From NCBI RefSeq assembly GCF_004765815.2, contig NZ_ML974127.1, positions 124,001 through 188,000 on the forward strand: a stretch of 64,000 nt of DNA, written 5' to 3'. The translations under genes were made by a program, and so were the position numbers. Under the pieces are notes generated by a model, which had not been told where the DNA came from, made no database searches, and was given only the letters and a program-made list of their open reading frames with translations. This DNA is from Halorussus salinus. Lineage in GTDB: Archaea; Halobacteriota; Halobacteria; Halobacteriales; Haladaptataceae. Each line of letters opens with the position of its first letter. Position 1 is the first letter of the stretch. Below are positions 1 through 9,052 of the stretch, piece by piece.

Positions 1-101
1 ATTCGGCCTCGTTCCGACCCCGACCGGACCGCTCTACCGTCCGACCGCGAGCGTCCGGCGAGGCGAACGATTTTTCCCTATTTGCGCGAAATTCGAGACG
101 A

Positions 102-2093
102 ATGGTCGAAGGCAGTCCCGACGAGACGCCCCGCGAGCGCGAGTGGGTGGACCCGCCCGAGGAGTTCGTCGCGCAGGCGAACGTCACGGCGGCCGACCGC
201 GACGCGTTCCGGGGAGCGGGGTGGCCCGAGTGCTGGCGGCAGGCGGCCGACCTGCTGGAATGGGACCGCGATTTCGACGCGGTGCTGGCGGGCGGCGCGA
301 GCGCCGGGAGCGGCGACGGTGATGCCGCCGGGGAATCCCCGGCGTCGGAACCGATTCGGTGGTTCCCCGACGGGCGACTCAACGCCGCGCACAACTGCGT
401 GGACCGCCACGTCGAGGCGGGCCGGGGCGACGAGACGGCAGTCGCGTGGGAGGGGAAACTCGGCGAGACGCGCAGTTACACCTACCGGGAGTTGCGCGAC
501 GAGGTGAACGCGTTCGCGGCCGCCCTGCGGGAGTTGGGCGTCGGCGAGGACGACGTGGTGACCCTCTACTTACCGATGATTCCGGAGCTACCGGTCGCGA
601 TGCTGGCCTGCGCGCGCATCGGCGCGCCCCACTCGGTCGTGTTCGCCGGGTTTTCCGCCGACGCGCTGGCGACCCGCCTCTCCGGCGCGGACTCGGAGTT
701 TCTCGTGACCTGCGACGGCTACTACCGGCGCGGGGCGGCGCTCGACTTGAAGCGTCGCGCGGACAACGCCTGCGTCTCGGTCGAGCATTCCGTCGAGCAG
801 GTGGTCGTCGATCGCTTGGACGACGACCGGCCCGCGGGCGACTACCACGCCTACGCCGACCTCGTGGCGGAACACGAGGGCGAGACGGTCGAACCGGTCT
901 CGCGCGAGAGCGACGACCTCCTCTTTCTCATCTACACCTCCGGCACGACCGGCGAACCGACGCTGGTCCGCCACACCACCGGGGGCTACCTGACTCACGT
1001 CGCGTGGACCAGCCACGCGGTCCTCGACTTGGGTCCCGACGACACCCACTGGTGTTCTGCGGACGTGGGGTGGATTACCGGACACTCCTACGCGGTCTAC
1101 GGTCCTTTGGCGCTCGGCGCGACGACGGTGCTGTACGAGGGGACGCCCGACCACCCCGAGACCGACCGGCTCTGGGAGATTATCGAGCGCAACGAGGTGG
1201 ACGTGTTCTACACCGCGCCCACGTCCATCCGAGCGTTCATGAAGTGGGGCGAGGAGCATCCCGCGAGCCACGACCTGTCGAGTCTGCGCCTGCTAGGGAG
1301 CGTCGGCGAACCGATAGACGAGACGGCGTGGCACTGGTACCGCGACCACGTCGGCGACGGCGACGCGCCGGTCGTGGACACGTGGTGGCAGACCGAGACC
1401 GGCGGCATCGTTCTCTCGACGCTCCCCGGCGTGGACCGGATGCGTCCCGGCGCGGTCGGCAAGAGCCTGCCGGGCATCGAGACCGCCGTCGTGGACGAGA
1501 CGGGCCGCCGCGTCGCCCCCGGCGAGGCGGGCCAACTCGTCGTCACGCGCCCGTGGCCGGGGATGGCCCGGTCGCTCTGCGACGAGTCCGGATGGGGTGC
1601 GCGCCGGACGCGCCGAGTCGAGGGCGAGTGGCAGTACGCCACCGGCGACAACGCGGTCCGCGACGACGAGGAGTACCTCCACCTCCTCGGGCGGGCCGAC
1701 GACGTGGTGAAGGTCTCGGACCGGCGACTCAGCACCGCCGAAATCGAGTCGGCCATCGTCGGCGTCGAAGGCGTCGCCGAGGCCGCGGTAGTCGTCGGCG
1801 CGGACGACGAGGCGGCCCACCGCTCGGAGATTCACGCCTTCGTCAGTCCGGCGTCGAACGTCGCGGGCGACGACGCGCTCCGCGAGCGCGTCGGCGAGGG
1901 CGTCGAGGAGGCCATCGGTTCCATCGCGGTCCCCGACGCCGTGACGTTCGCGCCCTCGCTCCCGAAGACCCGTTCGGGGAAGGTCGTCCGGCGCTATCTG
2001 GCGGCCATCGCTAACGGCGAGGAGTTGGGCGACACCTCGGCGCTCCGGAACCCGGAGGTCGTCGGGGAACTGGAGTCGCTACTGGACCGGTGA
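102..2093 (+). CDS. Divergent acetyl-CoA synthetase paralogue (AMP-forming family)
   Basis: This 663-aa protein belongs to the ANL (AMP-forming acyl-CoA synthetase) superfamily and closely parallels the canonical acetyl-CoA synthetase 2.7 kb downstream over its whole length. The adenylate-binding regions (YTSGTTGEP, DTWWQTETGG) and the C-terminal acylation lysine motif (PKTRSGK) are present. Two motifs are altered. The P-loop reads EPTLVRH where the neighbour has EPKGVKH, so the conserved lysine is gone. The hinge region reads KVSDRRLS where the neighbour has NVSGHRLG. The N-terminal region carries an extra Gly/Ala/Ser-rich stretch of roughly 20 residues near residues 65-85. It probably activates an acyl group, but the substrate or even the activity may differ from acetate. 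No frameshift or stop is seen, so it is not an obvious pseudogene. The ATG at 102 follows an AT-rich stretch at 70-82 that could be its promoter. Confidence 0.85.
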   Translation: MVEGSPDETPREREWVDPPEEFVAQANVTAADRDAFRGAGWPECWRQAADLLEWDRDFDAVLAGGASAGSGDGDAAGESPASEPIRWFPDGRLNAAHNCVDRHVEAGRGDETAVAWEGKLGETRSYTYRELRDEVNAFAAALRELGVGEDDVVTLYLPMIPELPVAMLACARIGAPHSVVFAGFSADALATRLSGADSEFLVTCDGYYRRGAALDLKRRADNACVSVEHSVEQVVVDRLDDDRPAGDYHAYADLVAEHEGETVEPVSRESDDLLFLIYTSGTTGEPTLVRHTTGGYLTHVAWTSHAVLDLGPDDTHWCSADVGWITGHSYAVYGPLALGATTVLYEGTPDHPETDRLWEIIERNEVDVFYTAPTSIRAFMKWGEEHPASHDLSSLRLLGSVGEPIDETAWHWYRDHVGDGDAPVVDTWWQTETGGIVLSTLPGVDRMRPGAVGKSLPGIETAVVDETGRRVAPGEAGQLVVTRPWPGMARSLCDESGWGARRTRRVEGEWQYATGDNAVRDDEEYLHLLGRADDVVKVSDRRLSTAEIESAIVGVEGVAEAAVVVGADDEAAHRSEIHAFVSPASNVAGDDALRERVGEGVEEAIGSIAVPDAVTFAPSLPKTRSGKVVRRYLAAIANGEELGDTSALRNPEVVGELESLLDR

Positions 2094-2106
2094 GGCTTCG
2101 GCGGCG

Positions 2107-2132
2107 TTTCGTTATTTTAGAAGAAAACGAAA
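2107..2132 (+). terminator. Candidate terminator hairpin after the ACS paralogue
   Basis: The sequence TTTCGTT at 2107-2113 pairs with AACGAAA at 2126-2132 around a 12-nt AT-rich loop, 13 bases after the stop codon, and is followed by a short T run. A second small stem (TAGGG/CCCTA, 2194-2205) lies further on. Function is inferred only from position and shape. Confidence 0.35.
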
Positions 2133-2261
2133 TTTGATGGCGCGGTTGGCTCTCAACAAGGCGAGGATTTGTTTAACGTGTTTGTGTATTGCTTAGGGAA
2201 CCCTAGATGTGTCTTTGGAGTGGGTTTCCGGTGGCCTTGAACGGGGCGACCGCGGACCACA

Positions 2262-2391
2262 CAGCAACTGTACCGCGACCGTACCGCACCGCGACCGCCT
2301 CACACCTCCCCAACCTCCTCGTTCGCTCCGCTCGCTCGTCCCTCGCACGACGATGGCGCGAGCTAAACTCGCGCCAGCGTGCGCCGGGTCG
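2262..2391 (+). repeat. Dispersed structured intergenic element, family 2, copy A
   Basis: This is one of three related intergenic segments in the window; the others are near 22527-22701 and 35123-35369. Shared blocks, in order, are an ACCGC-rich tract, CTCCCCAACC (here 2306-2315), a CGTT-CTC-rich tract, a GC hairpin (here GGCGCGAG 2355-2362 with CTCGCGCC 2368-2375) and GCGCCGGGTCG (ending 2391). The hairpin sequence differs between copies but stays base-paired, which argues for a conserved structure. No coding potential is convincing. Copy A lies about 75 bases upstream of a family 1 element. Confidence 0.6.
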
Positions 2392-2464
2392 GTGGTCGAG
2401 GAGAGCGCAAGCACTACCAATCACTCCACCCTGCGACGACCGACCGGACCACCGTCGGGGTGGA

Positions 2465-2591
2465 TAAAGGGGCCGCGCGCTCGCGGGCCGCAGGCCCGTG
2501 GTCGTCTCCGCGAGCCACTATTCCCGCGCCGGGCGGTGCGGAGAGGCGCGGGAATATCTCGCGGAGCGACCGCGAGCGGGCGGGGGCTTTC
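2465..2591 (+). ncRNA. Candidate structured RNA, family 1, copy 1
   Basis: A nested stem structure of about 127 nt. The outer AAAG/CTTT (2466-2469 with 2587-2590) is followed by a purine-rich internal loop, then a GCGCGCTCGCG-type arm facing CGCGAGCGGGC. Further in, CTCCGCGAG (2506-2514) pairs with CTCGCGGAG (2558-2566), and TTCCCGCGCC (2521-2530) pairs with GGCGCGGGAA (2545-2554). A second copy at 53472-53596 keeps the same layout with different bases in the inner stems and an identical CCACTAT bulge. Either a transcribed RNA or a palindromic DNA repeat is possible. The strand is chosen by analogy with the neighbouring gene and is not certain. Confidence 0.55.
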
Positions 2592-2750
2592 GAAGTAATC
2601 GTTCTCGTCACTGGAACTCGCTTCTCGATAGTCGTTCCCACCGCAACTTCGAATTCCTCCCCACGACGGAACAGACGAAACCTCCTCCCCGACATCGCCG
2701 AGCGAGTTCACGGAAGCTTTATTCGGGTTCCTTCGAAAAGGCGAAACAGA

Positions 2751-4589
2751 ATGGCCGTCGAATCGAGCGACGACTACCTCACCACCCCGGAGTTCCAGCG
2801 TTTTCGCCGCCGGACCGAGACCTACCGCGAGGACCTCGTGGTCGCGCTCGCCGGGCGCGTCGGCCTGCGAGCGGCCGAGATTCCCCGCGTCCGCCCCGCG
2901 GACCTGCGCGAGGTCGAGCGCGGCGGGGACCTCCACTACCTCCTCGCGGTCCCCGAGGGCGACGCGACCGAGGGCGGAGGCAGTGACGACAGCGCGGGCG
3001 GTTCCGCGACCCGCGACGCCTACGTCCCGCCGGGGGTCGCCCACGACCTCCGGAAGTTCGCCACCGTAGAGGAGGTCGCGCGCCGGGACCCCGTGGTAGA
3101 CGTATCTCCTCGGCGCGTCCAGATGCTCGTCGCCGACGTGGCCGACCGGACCGCCGACCTCTCGGACGTGACCTGCCGGGACCTCCGCCAGCACTTCGCG
3201 TGGCGACTGCTCGCCGAGGAGGGCGTCCCGCCGAACGTCGTCAAGGCCGTCGGCGGGTGGGCGAGCCTCCGGAGCCTCGCGCCGTACCTCGGCGACCCGA
3301 CCGCCGCTGAAGTCGTGGACGCTTTCGCCGACCGGTCGCGGACCGGGAGTCGGCCGTCGGGTCCACCCCGACCGACCGACTCGCGGAACGCCCCACCGCA
3401 CCGCGCGGACTCCCGGAGCGACGACCTGCTGGCCTGCGGGGCGGCGCTCGGCGACGCGCTCTCCGACGCCTCGACCGCCGAGGAAGCCGAACGCGCGGTC
3501 TGCGACTGTCTCGCCGACCACTTTCGGGCGGTCTGGGTCTGCGACGCGCGGGGCGCAGTCCGGACGAGCGCCGCACCGGAGGGGAGCGACGGCGTGCCCG
3601 CCGACGCGCTGGACGGGGCGGACCTGCCCGACGAGAGCGCGACGGACGGCGGTGAAGGCGTATCGGACGCCGAGGAGACGCCGGACGCGACCCTCCTCGA
3701 CGCCGCGCCGACCGACGGCCCGCTGGCGGGGTGTTCGCTCGCGGTCGCGCCCCTCCGGTCGAGCGAGACCGTTCACGGCCTGCTCTGTGTGGCTCGGGAC
3801 TCGCTGTCGTCGGCCGACCGGACGCTTCTGGCGGACGCCGGGCGGCGCGTCGGCCGGACGGTCACGGCCATCGCGCGTAAACAGTTGCTGTTGGCCGACA
3901 CGGGTGTCGAACTCTCGTTCCGGACGACCGACCGCGGGGTCTTCCTCGCGGCCGCGTCCGCGGATTTGGGCTGTCGCTTCGAACTCGAAGGCGTCGTGCC
4001 CGTCGAGGACTCGTTGCTGTACTTCGTGACTGCGAGCGGTGCCGCGGTCGGCGACGTGTTAGAGCGCGTCCCGGCCGCCGAGTCGGTGGACGACGCCCGA
4101 CTCATCCGGGACTACGGCGACGGCGCGCTCTTCGAGTTCGCCGTCTCGGGGGAGTCGGTCGCCTCGACGCTGGTCGAGCGCGGCGGCACGGTCCGCGAAC
4201 TGTCGGCCGCGGACGGCGAGGCCGACGTTTCGGGCGTCTTCTCGCGGCGCGTGGACGTGCGCCGCGTCGTGGAGGCCGTCGAGGAGTCGTTCCCCGACAC
4301 GGACCTGCGTTCGAAGCGCGAGGTCGAGGAGCCAGTCCAGAGCGCCGCGACGGTCCGCCAGACGGTCCACGACCGCATCACCGAGCGCCAGCGGACCGTC
4401 CTCCGGGCGGCGTATCTCGCGGGCTACTTCGAGTGGCCCCGCGGGAGTACCGCCGAGGAGTTGGCGGCCTCGATGGACGTGTCCGCGCCGACGCTCCACA
4501 ACCACCTCCGGAAGGCCCAACAGAAGGTCTTCGACGCGGTGTTCGACGACTCCGACCCGTCTGGGACCGACGAGTTCGACGCTCCCTGA
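2751..4589 (+). CDS. Bat-type HTH-10 transcriptional regulator with integrase-like N-terminus and GAF domain
   Basis: This 612-aa protein combines three regions. Residues about 10-195 resemble the catalytic fold of a tyrosine recombinase: GLRAAEI near 38, RDLRQHFAW near 143, GGW near 168 and a candidate Tyr near 179. The usual histidine of the HxxR box is replaced, so recombination is doubtful. Residues about 224-380 look like a GAF sensor, followed by a bacterio-opsin-activator-like segment. Residues about 541-595 are an HTH-10 domain (TERQRTVLRAAYLAGYFEWP, then AEELAASMDVSAPTLHNHLR). This architecture is known among haloarchaeal bacterio-opsin activator relatives. The ATG at 2751 is preferred because the in-frame sequence upstream is the structured intergenic DNA. 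It sits between two acetyl-CoA synthetase genes, so control of acetate use is plausible but unproven. Confidence 0.85.
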   Translation: MAVESSDDYLTTPEFQRFRRRTETYREDLVVALAGRVGLRAAEIPRVRPADLREVERGGDLHYLLAVPEGDATEGGGSDDSAGGSATRDAYVPPGVAHDLRKFATVEEVARRDPVVDVSPRRVQMLVADVADRTADLSDVTCRDLRQHFAWRLLAEEGVPPNVVKAVGGWASLRSLAPYLGDPTAAEVVDAFADRSRTGSRPSGPPRPTDSRNAPPHRADSRSDDLLACGAALGDALSDASTAEEAERAVCDCLADHFRAVWVCDARGAVRTSAAPEGSDGVPADALDGADLPDESATDGGEGVSDAEETPDATLLDAAPTDGPLAGCSLAVAPLRSSETVHGLLCVARDSLSSADRTLLADAGRRVGRTVTAIARKQLLLADTGVELSFRTTDRGVFLAAASADLGCRFELEGVVPVEDSLLYFVTASGAAVGDVLERVPAAESVDDARLIRDYGDGALFEFAVSGESVASTLVERGGTVRELSAADGEADVSGVFSRRVDVRRVVEAVEESFPDTDLRSKREVEEPVQSAATVRQTVHDRITERQRTVLRAAYLAGYFEWPRGSTAEELAASMDVSAPTLHNHLRKAQQKVFDAVFDDSDPSGTDEFDAP

Positions 4590-4769
4590 GGCTCCGCCCC
4601 GACACTAATTGCTTAACCTCGCCCGCGAGCGCGGTTCAGTGAAGACGTGAACCCGACGACATTAAATGTCCTAAAACACACTTACGACGGCTATACATCG
4701 AGAAATTAGGGGCTTGAGATAGTTAGTTCCACGACTTATGTGGCTATGACGGGGTTGTGAACACAGCCC

Positions 4770-6761
4770 ATGCCGGAGAACGAAGACGTAGAACTCGAAG
4801 CCAGACTCGAAGACCGAGAGCGGTTCGAACCGCCCGAGTCGTTCGTCTCGCAGGCGAACGTCTCGGACCCGTCCGTCTACGAGCGGTTCGAGGAGGACTG
4901 GCCCGAGTGCTGGGAGGAGGCCGCGGCCCTCCTCGATTGGGACGAATCGTACGACGAGGTGCTGGACGACTCGAACCCGCCGTTCTACGAGTGGTTCACC
5001 GGCGGCGAACTCAACGCCTCGGCGAACTGTCTGGACAGGCATCTGGACGAGCGCGGCGACGAGGCGGCCATCGAGTGGGTCGGCGAACCCACCGACGAGG
5101 AGAACCGGACCTACACCTACGAAGAACTCCACCGCGAGGTCAACGAGTTTGCGGCCGCGCTCCGCGAGATGGGCGTCGGCGAAGGCGACGTGGTAACGAT
5201 GTACATGCCGATGGTGCCGGAGCTACCCGTCGCCATGCTGGCCTGCGCGCGCATCGGCGCGCCCCACTCGGTCGTGTTCGCGGGCTTCTCCGCGGACGCG
5301 CTCGCCACGCGCATGAACGCGGCCGACTCCGAATTCCTCGTCACCTGCGACGGCTACTACCGGCGCGGCGACCCCCTCGAACACAAGGCCAAAGCCGACG
5401 AGGGACTCGCGGGCGTCGAACACGAGGTCAGCGACGTGGTGGTCGTGGACCGCCTCGGTGACGACTACGACCACCCGATGGGCGAGTCTCACCGCGCCTA
5501 CGACGACCTCGTGGACGCACACGAGGGCGCTGAAGTCGAACCGGTCTCGCGGGACGCCGAGGACATGCTGTTCCTGATGTACACCTCGGGGACCACGGGC
5601 GAACCGAAGGGCGTCAAGCACACCACGGGCGGCTACCTCGCGTGGACCGCGTGGACCTCCCGGTCGGTCCTCGACATCAAGCCCGAGGACACCTACTTCT
5701 GCTCGGCGGACATCGGCTGGATTACCGGCCACTCCTACATCGTCTACGGCCCGCTCTCGCTCGGGACCACGACGATGATGTACGAGGGCACGCCCGACTA
5801 CCCCGAGAAAGACCGCCTCTGGGACATCGTGGAGAGCTACGAGGCCGACCAACTGTACACCGCGCCGACCGCGATTCGAGCCTTCATGAAGTGGGGGAGC
5901 CAGTACCCCGACGAACACGACCTGTCGAGCCTCCGACTCCTCGGTACCGTCGGCGAACCCATCAACCCGAAGGCGTGGAAGTGGTACTACAAGCACATCG
6001 GCGACGAGTCGTGCCCCATCATCGACACGTGGTGGCAGACCGAGACTGGCGGGATGATGGTCACGACCCTCCCCGGCGTCAAGGACATGAAACCCGGAAG
6101 CGCCGGGCCTCCTCTGCCGGGCGTGGACGCGCAGGTCGTGAACGGGCAGGGCGAGGAGGTCGCCCCCGGCGAGGCGGGCTATCTCACGGTCCAGAAGCCG
6201 TGGCCGGGGATGCTCCGCACCCTCTACCAGAACGACGAGCGATACATCGAGGAGTACTGGGCGGAGTACTCCGACACCCAATCCGACGACCCCGACGACT
6301 GGGTGTACTTCCCGGAGGACGGCGCGAAGATAGACGAGGACGGCTACATCACCGTACTGGGTCGCGTGGACGACGTTATCAACGTCTCCGGGCATCGACT
6401 CGGGACGATGGAAATCGAGTCGGCTATCGTCGGCGTCGAAGGCGTCGCCGAGGCCGCCGTGGTCGGCGGCGACCACGAGGTCAAAGGCGAGGCGGTCTAC
6501 GCCTACGTCATCACCGAGGACGGCTACGACGAGACCGACGAGATGCGCGAGCGCATCGTCGCGGGCGTCGAGGACGCCATCGGACCCATCGCTCGCCCCG
6601 AGCAGGTCGTCTTCACGCCCGAACTCCCGAAGACGCGCTCGGGCAAGATTATGCGCCGCTTGCTGGAGGACATCGCCAACGGCGAGGACCTCGGTAACAC
6701 CTCGACGCTTCGGAACCCCGAAGTCGTCAGCGACATCGAGGCGAAGGTCGGCGACGACTGA
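4770..6761 (+). CDS. acs: Acetyl-CoA synthetase (AMP-forming)
   Basis: This 663-aa enzyme converts acetate, ATP and CoA to acetyl-CoA, AMP and pyrophosphate in the cytoplasm. The hallmark motifs are intact: P-loop YTSGTTGEPKGVKH, DTWWQTETGG, GRVDDVINVSGHRLGTMEIE and the acylation-lysine motif PKTRSGKIMRR near the C-terminus. The length matches the family. It is followed by a sodium:solute symporter pair, which suggests acetate uptake and activation as one unit. A sirtuin deacetylase lies about 9 kb downstream. In other prokaryotes sirtuins reactivate acetylated ACS, but no direct link can be shown here. Confidence 0.96.
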   Translation: MPENEDVELEARLEDRERFEPPESFVSQANVSDPSVYERFEEDWPECWEEAAALLDWDESYDEVLDDSNPPFYEWFTGGELNASANCLDRHLDERGDEAAIEWVGEPTDEENRTYTYEELHREVNEFAAALREMGVGEGDVVTMYMPMVPELPVAMLACARIGAPHSVVFAGFSADALATRMNAADSEFLVTCDGYYRRGDPLEHKAKADEGLAGVEHEVSDVVVVDRLGDDYDHPMGESHRAYDDLVDAHEGAEVEPVSRDAEDMLFLMYTSGTTGEPKGVKHTTGGYLAWTAWTSRSVLDIKPEDTYFCSADIGWITGHSYIVYGPLSLGTTTMMYEGTPDYPEKDRLWDIVESYEADQLYTAPTAIRAFMKWGSQYPDEHDLSSLRLLGTVGEPINPKAWKWYYKHIGDESCPIIDTWWQTETGGMMVTTLPGVKDMKPGSAGPPLPGVDAQVVNGQGEEVAPGEAGYLTVQKPWPGMLRTLYQNDERYIEEYWAEYSDTQSDDPDDWVYFPEDGAKIDEDGYITVLGRVDDVINVSGHRLGTMEIESAIVGVEGVAEAAVVGGDHEVKGEAVYAYVITEDGYDETDEMRERIVAGVEDAIGPIARPEQVVFTPELPKTRSGKIMRRLLEDIANGEDLGNTSTLRNPEVVSDIEAKVGDD

Positions 6762-6844
6762 GCGACCTCCTCTTTCGACGCTCGAAAGCGACGCCGAGCG
6801 ACTCACCGACGAGAACTGCGAGAGAACATCACACGAGACGACCT

Positions 6845-7363
6845 ATGTCAGATAATCACTCACGACAGTCAGATACTGACTCACGAACCGACGAATCGAA
6901 TCCCAGCGTCGAGACCGACGGCGGTGAACCCGAACCGGGCGAACCTCGTCGGGGAGCGACGCGGACCGACGGCGGCGTCGCGACCGGCGGCCCGACCGCG
7001 GACACCGACACCGACTACCTCGACTCGCGGGTCAACATCTTCAAGCCCTCGACGCCGTTCATGCGCGACCACCTCCGCATCGTCTGGACGATGTTCGCGG
7101 CGTGGGCCGTCTTCGTCTTCGGTCCCGTGACCGCGACGTACCTCGCGACGGACTTCATGACGAGCGTGACGGTGCTGGGCTTCCCGCTCCACTACTTGCT
7201 GACCGCCATCGGCGCGCCGACGGGCGCGCTCCTGCTCTCGTTCGTTTACGCGCGAAAGCGCGACCAACTGGACGAGGAGTACGGCATCGACCACTCCGGC
7301 GGAGCGACGACTTCCGACGCCGAAAGTGAACCCGCCGCGACAGACGGAGGAGCCGACCGATGA
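6845..7363 (+). CDS. DUF4212 small subunit of a sodium:solute symporter
   Basis: This 172-aa protein has a disordered acidic N-terminus (about 60 residues rich in Asp, Thr and Gly) followed by two membrane helices around residues 83-102 and 108-135, and a short charged tail. The block MRDHLRIVWTMFAAWAVFVF and the ending YARKRDQLDEEYGID are typical of DUF4212, the small partner of a two-component solute:sodium symporter. Its stop overlaps the start of the large subunit gene (ATGA at 7360), so the two are almost certainly co-translated. The location directly after acs points to acetate or another short carboxylate as substrate, by inference. Confidence 0.88.
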   Translation: MSDNHSRQSDTDSRTDESNPSVETDGGEPEPGEPRRGATRTDGGVATGGPTADTDTDYLDSRVNIFKPSTPFMRDHLRIVWTMFAAWAVFVFGPVTATYLATDFMTSVTVLGFPLHYLLTAIGAPTGALLLSFVYARKRDQLDEEYGIDHSGGATTSDAESEPAATDGGADR

Positions 7364-9051
7364 CGTTCGCGCCCGTCCCCCTCGACCTCCTGCCGGACGC
7401 GCTGAACGCCTCGTTCAAGCTAATTCCCGCGATTATGGTCTCGGCGATGCTGTTGCTGTTCCTCGGCATCGGCTACGCCTTCCGCGTGGCCGACACCGAA
7501 GACCTCTGGGTCGCCGGACGCTCCATCGGAAACGTCGAGAACGGGATGGCCATCGGTGCCAACTGGATGTCCGCGGCGTCGTACCTCGGCATGGCGGCGC
7601 TCATCGCGCTGTCGGGCTACTACGGGCTGGCGTACGTCGTCGGCTGGTCTACGGGCTACTTCATCCTCCTCATCTTCCTCGCGGCCCAGATGCGCCGGTT
7701 CGGGAAGTACACCGCGCCCGACTTCGTGGGCGACCGCTTCGACTCCGACACGGCGCGGGCCATCGCCGCGCTGACGACCATCCTCATCGGGTTCGTCTAC
7801 TCGGTCGGACAGGCCCGCGGGATGGGGCTGGTCGGCATCTACGTCTTCGGCGGCGACTACGTCACGATGGTCGTCCTGATGATGGGTATCACGGTCGGCT
7901 ATCTGGCGCTGTCGGGGATGCTCGGCGCGACCAAGAACATGGCCGTCCAGTACGTCATCCTCATCGTGGCGTTCCTCGCTGGCCTCTACGCGGTCGGCTG
8001 GACGCAGGGCTACTCCACCTTCCTGCCGCAGGTCGAGTACGGCGCGCTCCTGAGTTCGCTCAGTACCGAGTTCACCGAGCCGTTCTCCTCGGGCGGGTTC
8101 TACCTCTGGGTCGCCACCGCGTTCTCGCTCATCGTCGGTACCTGCGGCCTTCCCCACGTTCTCGTGCGGTTCTACACGGTCGAGAGCGAGCGCACCGCGC
8201 GCTGGTCCACCGTGTGGGGACTGTTCTTCATCTGCCTGCTCTACCTGAGCGCCCCGGCGTTCGCCGCCTTCGGCACCGACCTCTACGCGAACAAGGTCGG
8301 CGAAGTCTACGGCGCGAACGGCATGAGCGGCGCGGAGGGCGACGTTATCGTCGTCATCGCCTCGCAACTGGCGAACCTCCCGACGTGGTTCGTCGGACTG
8401 GTCGCGGCGGGCGGCATCGCCGCGGCCATCGCGACGACCGCAGGCCTGTTCATCGCCGCGTCGTCGGCCGCCGCACACGACATCTACACGAACATCATCA
8501 ACTCCGATGCGACCCAGCGCCAGCAACTCCTCATCGGTCGCGCGACCATCGTCGCGCTGGGCGCTATCGTGACGCTCACGGCGCTCGACCCGCCCGCGCT
8601 GGTCGGCGAGTTGGTCGCGCTCGCGTTCTCGCTGGCCGGACTCGTGCTGTTCCCGATGTTCTTCCTCGGTCTCTGGTGGGAGAACGCCAACCGGCCGGGC
8701 GCGCTCGCTGGGATGACCACGGGACTACTCATCTGGGTCGGCGCGGTGCTGAACGAACTCGTTCTCGCCACCGACGCCGGGCCGGTCGTGCCCGTCTACG
8801 CCGACCTGTTCCCGGCCGTCGGGGCCGCGCTTCTGGGCACGCCCATCGTCTTCGCCGTGACCATCGGGGTCTCGCTGGCGACCGACGAACCGCCCGAGCG
8901 CATCAAGCGCATCGTCCGGCAGTGTCACAGCCCGGAGCCGATGGGCCAACAGCAGAGCGCCGAGGACGTGGTTTCGGCCGACGGCGGACAGGTCTCGACG
9001 GACGGCGGACGGGTTTCGTCCGACGACGACCACCCACAGGGGGACGACTGA
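7360..9051 (+). CDS. Sodium:solute symporter large subunit, probable acetate/carboxylate permease
   Basis: This 563-aa polytopic membrane protein of the sodium:solute symporter (SSS) family shows the family features near the N-terminus (WVAGRSIGNVENGMAIGANW, then SYLGMAALIALSGYYGLAY) and about 13 hydrophobic segments. It has a hydrophilic acidic tail from about residue 520. It is the large subunit of the pair with the preceding DUF4212 protein, starting within that gene's stop codon. Relatives near acs, such as ActP in bacteria, carry acetate. The gene order acs - small subunit - large subunit - uspA supports acetate uptake, but the substrate is an inference. Confidence 0.9.
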   Translation: MTFAPVPLDLLPDALNASFKLIPAIMVSAMLLLFLGIGYAFRVADTEDLWVAGRSIGNVENGMAIGANWMSAASYLGMAALIALSGYYGLAYVVGWSTGYFILLIFLAAQMRRFGKYTAPDFVGDRFDSDTARAIAALTTILIGFVYSVGQARGMGLVGIYVFGGDYVTMVVLMMGITVGYLALSGMLGATKNMAVQYVILIVAFLAGLYAVGWTQGYSTFLPQVEYGALLSSLSTEFTEPFSSGGFYLWVATAFSLIVGTCGLPHVLVRFYTVESERTARWSTVWGLFFICLLYLSAPAFAAFGTDLYANKVGEVYGANGMSGAEGDVIVVIASQLANLPTWFVGLVAAGGIAAAIATTAGLFIAASSAAAHDIYTNIINSDATQRQQLLIGRATIVALGAIVTLTALDPPALVGELVALAFSLAGLVLFPMFFLGLWWENANRPGALAGMTTGLLIWVGAVLNELVLATDAGPVVPVYADLFPAVGAALLGTPIVFAVTIGVSLATDEPPERIKRIVRQCHSPEPMGQQQSAEDVVSADGGQVSTDGGRVSSDDDHPQGDD

Positions 9052-9052
9052 G

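Noticed and set aside
588-1835. Long open frames antisense to the ACS paralogue (for example 588-1271 and 1293-1835 on the minus strand)
   Set aside because: They mirror the coding gene in a GC-rich genome, have Arg/His/Val-rich compositions and no family motifs.
2379-2750. Upstream extension of the Bat-type gene to base 2379
   Set aside because: The frame is open only because of GC richness; this stretch is the structured element with paired stems, and the translated part is unlike protein.
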